A DNA stretch of 8,745 nt from Fidelibacterota bacterium. GTDB lineage: Bacteria > Fidelibacterota > UBA2242 > B5-G15. How positions within the stretch are numbered: the stretch's first letter is position 1; every line of letters starts with the position of its first letter. The notes beneath the pieces are model-generated. The model worked only from the letters and a program-made list of their open reading frames with translations, was not told where the DNA came from and searched no databases. Location: positions 1-8,745 of the forward strand of contig QNCQ01000061.1 in the NCBI GenBank assembly GCA_003645825.1, given 5' to 3'. Made by a program: the position numbers and the translations under genes. Positions 6,634 through 8,745 of the stretch are shown here, in pieces.

Positions 6634-8004
6634 TCACGACATAGATATATTCCTATTTATTTCCCGTAATTCCTCAATATTTTTCTTAGCATCTCTCATG
6701 TCAAAGAAATAATCTTCCAAATTTCCCTCAAAATATTGTTCATAAGCTGTCATATCGAAGTGCCCGTGTCCGCTAAAATTAAAAAGAATTGTCTTTGGCT
6801 TTCCCTCGCGATCTGCTTCTTTAGCAACATCTACAACACATCGTATAGCATGACTTGTTTCTGGAGCTGGTATAATACCCTCCGATTTTGCAAAAGTAAC
6901 CGCAGCTTCGAAAACCTCCAACTGCGGGTACGCTCTCGCTTTTATGAGCCCATTCTTTACCAGATGACTTAAAAGAGGTGCCATACCATGATATCTAAGA
7001 CCGCCTGCATGTATCTTTGGAGGGATGAAATTGTGTCCTAGAGTATGCATTAATAACAAGGGGGTCATTTTCCCGGTATCTCCAAAATCGTACAGGTATT
7101 CCCCTTTTGTTAAAGTCGGACAAGAAGTAGGTTCGACAGCTATAGCTTCTATCTCTTTACCTTTTAGTTTTTCCCTTATAAAAGGGAAAACTATACCAGC
7201 AAAATTGCTTCCTCCTCCAACACAACCTATAACCACATCTGGATAATCTCCAGCAATCCCCATTTGTTTAATCGCCTCCTCACCAATAATAGTCTGATGC
7301 AGGAGAACATGATTTAAAACAGAGCCTAAGGAATAATGAGCCTTCTCATCTTTCACAGCTACTTCTATTGCTTCTGATATTGCTATACCCAAACTTCCCG
7401 GATTATCAGGTGATTCGGACAAAATTCTTCTCCCAATTTCAGTCTCTTCACTTGGGCTGGAATGAACCTCTGCCCCCCATACTTTCATCATAGATTTCCT
7501 ATAAGGCTTTTGCTGATAGCTAACCTTTACCATGAACACCTTACAATTAAGACCGAAAAAATTACAGGCAAAAGAGAGAGCACTACCCCATTGACCTGCT
7601 CCTGTTTCCGTAGTAACTGTCTCAATCCCTTCTTTATAGTTGTAATAAGCCTGAGCTACTGCTGTATTGGGTTTGTGTGAACCAGGAGGGCTTACACTTT
7701 CATTTTTGTAATATATTTTGCATTTTGTTTCAATAGCTTCCTCAAGCTTTTTTGCTCTTATAAGAGGAGTGGGTCTCCATATTCTATAAATGTCTAGCAC
7801 GTCAACTGGAATTTCAATATACCTCTTATCACTCATTTCCTGTTCAATAAGCGCCATAGGGAATAATGGTTCTAGATCATCAGGCTTTACAGGCCTAAGT
7901 TCAATAGGATGAACAGGTGGCGCAGGTTTTTCCGGAAGGTCACTAATAATATTATACCATCTTTGTGGTAATTCAGCCTCTGAAAGTGTGATTTTCTTTT
8001 CCAT
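6634..8004 (-). CDS. trpB: TrpB2-type tryptophan synthase beta chain
   Basis: PLP enzyme that condenses indole with serine (or a related acceptor) to tryptophan. The 456 residues are longer than canonical TrpB1 (about 400) and match the TrpB2 subfamily, including the long N-terminal part with RPTPLIRAKKLE (77-88). PLP is held by Lys111 in GSHKPN. The catalytic Glu133 lies in TETGAGQWG (TrpB1 has ETGAGQHG). The phosphate-binding loop is GCVGGGSN (260-267), PAPETSHA is at 379-386, and Ser411 is in FNFSGHGHFD. No trpA is adjacent, as is common for TrpB2, whose roles are taken to be indole salvage or TrpA-independent synthesis. ATG start with a very strong AAAGGAGGAGG (8020-8010) 5 nt upstream. 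Its expression appears to be controlled by a Trp-codon leader and attenuator directly upstream. The 3' end faces tRNA-Leu and shows no terminator. Confidence 0.94.
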   Translation of the reverse strand: MEKKITLSEAELPQRWYNIISDLPEKPAPPVHPIELRPVKPDDLEPLFPMALIEQEMSDKRYIEIPVDVLDIYRIWRPTPLIRAKKLEEAIETKCKIYYKNESVSPPGSHKPNTAVAQAYYNYKEGIETVTTETGAGQWGSALSFACNFFGLNCKVFMVKVSYQQKPYRKSMMKVWGAEVHSSPSEETEIGRRILSESPDNPGSLGIAISEAIEVAVKDEKAHYSLGSVLNHVLLHQTIIGEEAIKQMGIAGDYPDVVIGCVGGGSNFAGIVFPFIREKLKGKEIEAIAVEPTSCPTLTKGEYLYDFGDTGKMTPLLLMHTLGHNFIPPKIHAGGLRYHGMAPLLSHLVKNGLIKARAYPQLEVFEAAVTFAKSEGIIPAPETSHAIRCVVDVAKEADREGKPKTILFNFSGHGHFDMTAYEQYFEGNLEDYFFDMRDAKKNIEELREINRNISMS

Positions 8005-8048
8005 TTCAACCTCCTCCTTTAACTATCATTAAACGATGGACAAATAAC

Positions 8049-8076
8049 AAAAAAACCCGCCTCTTAGGGCGGGTTT
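8049..8076 (-). terminator. attenuator (intrinsic terminator) of trpB2
   Basis: Read on the minus strand, AAACCCGCC (8076-8068), a 6-nt loop and GGCGGGTTT (8061-8053) form a perfect 9-bp hairpin. It runs into seven T (8055-8049), the form of a Rho-independent terminator. It stops 44 bp short of the trpB2 ATG and follows the leader ORF. Its left arm is also complementary to the end of the leader ORF, so it is best read as a conditional terminator and not simply as the end of the upstream gene. Confidence 0.93.
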
Positions 8077-8121
8077 AAATTACAGACTATATACGGTCAC
8101 TTATCAGGTATAACCCGCCCT
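8066..8121 (-). promoter_or_regulatory. antiterminator pairing of the trp attenuator
   Basis: Minus-strand AGGGCGGGTT (8121-8112, leader codons 20-23) is perfectly complementary over 10 bp to AACCCGCCCT (8075-8066), which includes most of the terminator's left arm. The two pairings exclude each other. Segment 1, GGTAT (8138-8134, last Trp codon and Tyr), can pair with ATACC (8111-8107), giving the 1:2 pairing of a classic attenuator. A ribosome stalled on the Trp codons would leave segment 2 free, so the antiterminator forms. A ribosome reaching the stop at 8106 would cover segment 2, so the terminator forms. Confidence 0.88.
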
Positions 8122-8178
8122 GCATACTCTTTCATACCACCACCAATTTTTTCTTAAAACTTTTAACTCCATAGCCAT
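8104..8178 (-). CDS. trpL: Trp-rich leader peptide of the trpB2 attenuator
   Basis: A 24-codon ORF whose core reads NWWWYERVC: codons 12-14 (8145-8137) are three consecutive TGG. It ends TGA TAA, a double stop in frame. Trp is normally about one percent of residues, so three in a row in a short ORF just before a trp gene and a terminator is the signature of a trp leader peptide. Translation senses charged tRNA-Trp; the peptide itself probably has no function. The start ATG (8178) overlaps the preceding stop as TGATG, and a second in-frame ATG lies at 8172. Neither has a clear Shine-Dalgarno site, so initiation may be coupled to the upstream gene or work from a short 5' leader. Confidence 0.88.
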   Translation of the reverse strand: MAMELKVLRKNWWWYERVCRAGYT

Positions 8179-8549
8179 CAGTTCGTAATTTTTATTTTAA
8201 ATATAGAATTAGACTTTTGGTCTGTCAGCTTATTCAACCTCTCCACTTTTTCTATTTTTAAGCCAACATTCAAAAAGCTGCTTCTTATAACATCATACTT
8301 TACAATGCTTGAATCATACCGCAGCGTATATGTAGAAGTCTTTTTATCTAAAAAAACGGGTCTTATCCCTTCAATGTTTTTTAACGCTTCGTTTATCTTT
8401 GTAATTAATTCCTCGTTATCAATATCGCTGAGCTGTACCGTCACAAGACCAGAGGGCAATGTCTTACTTTTACCAAGAAAAATTATAGAAATTCCAAAAA
8501 TCACCATTATCAAAACAAAAATTATTTTTTCCTTGCCATTGCCCCTCAA
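8178..8549 (-). CDS. small membrane-anchored protein, possible HMA-like fold
   Basis: A 123-residue protein with a short basic N-terminus, one hydrophobic segment (about residues 9-26) and a soluble domain of about 70 residues after it. Its pattern (VTVQLSDI, helix, IRPVFLDKKTSTYTLRYD, helix, LNVGLKIEKVERL) looks like the beta-alpha-beta-beta-alpha-beta fold of heavy-metal-associated (HMA) domains. The CxxC metal motif is absent and there is no cysteine in the protein, so metal binding in the usual way is excluded. This fold assignment is by eye. Function unknown. The start is TTG (8549-8547) with AAAGGGAG (8563-8556) 6 nt upstream; no in-frame ATG is available. The stop overlaps the leader-peptide ATG (TGATG), and the trpB2 promoter lies inside its last 20 codons. 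Confidence 0.75.
   Translation of the reverse strand: MRGNGKEKIIFVLIMVIFGISIIFLGKSKTLPSGLVTVQLSDIDNEELITKINEALKNIEGIRPVFLDKKTSTYTLRYDSSIVKYDVIRSSFLNVGLKIEKVERLNKLTDQKSNSIFKIKITN
8200..8228 (-). promoter_or_regulatory. sigma-70 promoter of the trpB2 leader
   Basis: CTGACA (8228-8223, 5 of 6 matches to TTGACA), a 17-bp spacer and TATATT (8205-8200, 5 of 6 to TATAAT) lie inside the 3' end of the upstream ORF. Transcription would begin near 8193, about 15 nt before the leader ATG. No operator-like repeat is evident over it. Confidence 0.65.
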
Positions 8550-8578
8550 ACCACACTCCCTTTCTCATTTCAAAATGC

Positions 8579-8613
8579 TGATTAAATATATGATTTTTTA
8601 ATCAAAAGTCCAG
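8579..8613 (-). promoter_or_regulatory. candidate promoter with inverted repeat
   Basis: On the minus strand TGGACT (8612-8607), a 16-bp spacer and TATATT (8590-8585) form a moderate promoter about 30 nt before the TTG of the small membrane protein. An inverted repeat TGATTAAA-N10-TTTAATCA (8579-8604) covers the -10 and most of the spacer, a usual place for a repressor site. The repeat is AT-rich and could be chance. Confidence 0.38.
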
Positions 8614-8655
8614 AAAAATTTCTGCTAATGACAATGCAATAGAATTCTGTTGAAA

Positions 8656-8745
8656 TTAGCGAGCATAGATAAAGGTACCCCTGTTTAGTTTTATTTTATG
8701 GTTTGGTTTTGCAAAAACTTCTCTATACGCTTTCATTCCTTTGAG
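8656..8745 (-). CDS. possible C-terminal fragment of a gene beyond the right edge
   Basis: A frame of 29 codons is open from the window edge (8745) to a TAA at 8658-8656. The translation is basic and hydrophilic (KAYREVFAKPNHKIKLN is part of it) and could be the tail of a protein starting outside the window. An internal ATG lies at 8736, but AAAGGA directly abuts it, too close for a ribosome site. No family can be named from so short a piece and an open frame of this length is not rare by chance. Confidence 0.33.
   Translation of the reverse strand, partial: LKGMKAYREVFAKPNHKIKLNRGTFIYAR

Noticed and set aside
8005..8180. T-box riboswitch before trpB2
   Set aside because: No T-box sequence or Stem I layout is seen; the Trp-codon ORF and competing hairpins explain the region as a ribosome-mediated attenuator.
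8305..8601. 98-codon plus-strand frame
   Set aside because: It is antisense to the small membrane protein, which has a good ribosome site and a plausible transmembrane segment; the plus frame lacks both.
1..8745. CRISPR array, insertion sequence or phage genes
   Set aside because: No regularly spaced repeats, transposase motifs, terminal inverted repeats or integrase genes are visible; the tRNA has no partial duplicate within the window that would mark an attachment site.

Overview
The window comes from an AT-rich, Gram-negative type (diderm) bacterium. A TonB-dependent outer-membrane receptor implies an outer membrane. The bacterial-type tRNA-Leu, Shine-Dalgarno sites, frequent TTG starts and TrpB2-type tryptophan synthase fit a little-studied or candidate-phylum lineage, but nothing in the sequence fixes the taxon.

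Layout from left to right. A secreted protein of unknown function (minus strand) runs off the left edge at position 1, and a 12-bp FNR/CRP-like palindrome lies in front of it. Next comes nagA (N-acetylglucosamine-6-phosphate deacetylase, minus strand). A 129-bp divergent region separates it from a plus-strand operon of three overlapping genes: a POT-like MFS transporter, a LysE/RhtB-type exporter and a stand-alone receiver protein. The operon converges, with only 4 bp between stop codons, on a TonB-dependent receptor gene (minus). A plus-strand tRNA-Leu(CAG) lies just upstream of the receptor. It faces the 3' end of trpB2 (minus), 10 bp away. Upstream of trpB2 are a leader region and a small membrane-anchored protein with a possible cysteine-free HMA-like fold (minus). 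A possible C-terminal gene fragment (minus) lies at the right edge.

The most striking element is the 8049-8228 region in front of trpB2. It holds a good sigma-70 promoter inside the 3' end of the small membrane-protein gene, then a 24-codon leader ORF with three consecutive Trp codons. An intrinsic terminator follows. The left arm of its hairpin can instead pair perfectly over 10 bp with the last codons of the leader ORF. This is the full architecture of a ribosome-mediated tryptophan attenuator, here controlling a lone trpB2 instead of a trp operon. It predicts that trpB2 is switched on when charged tRNA-Trp is scarce, which would make the enzyme a tryptophan-supply enzyme in this organism.

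The other genes are linked more loosely. nagA and the divergent transporter operon may share control. The ATGA overlap between exporter and receiver genes suggests coordinated expression of two transporters with a signalling protein.
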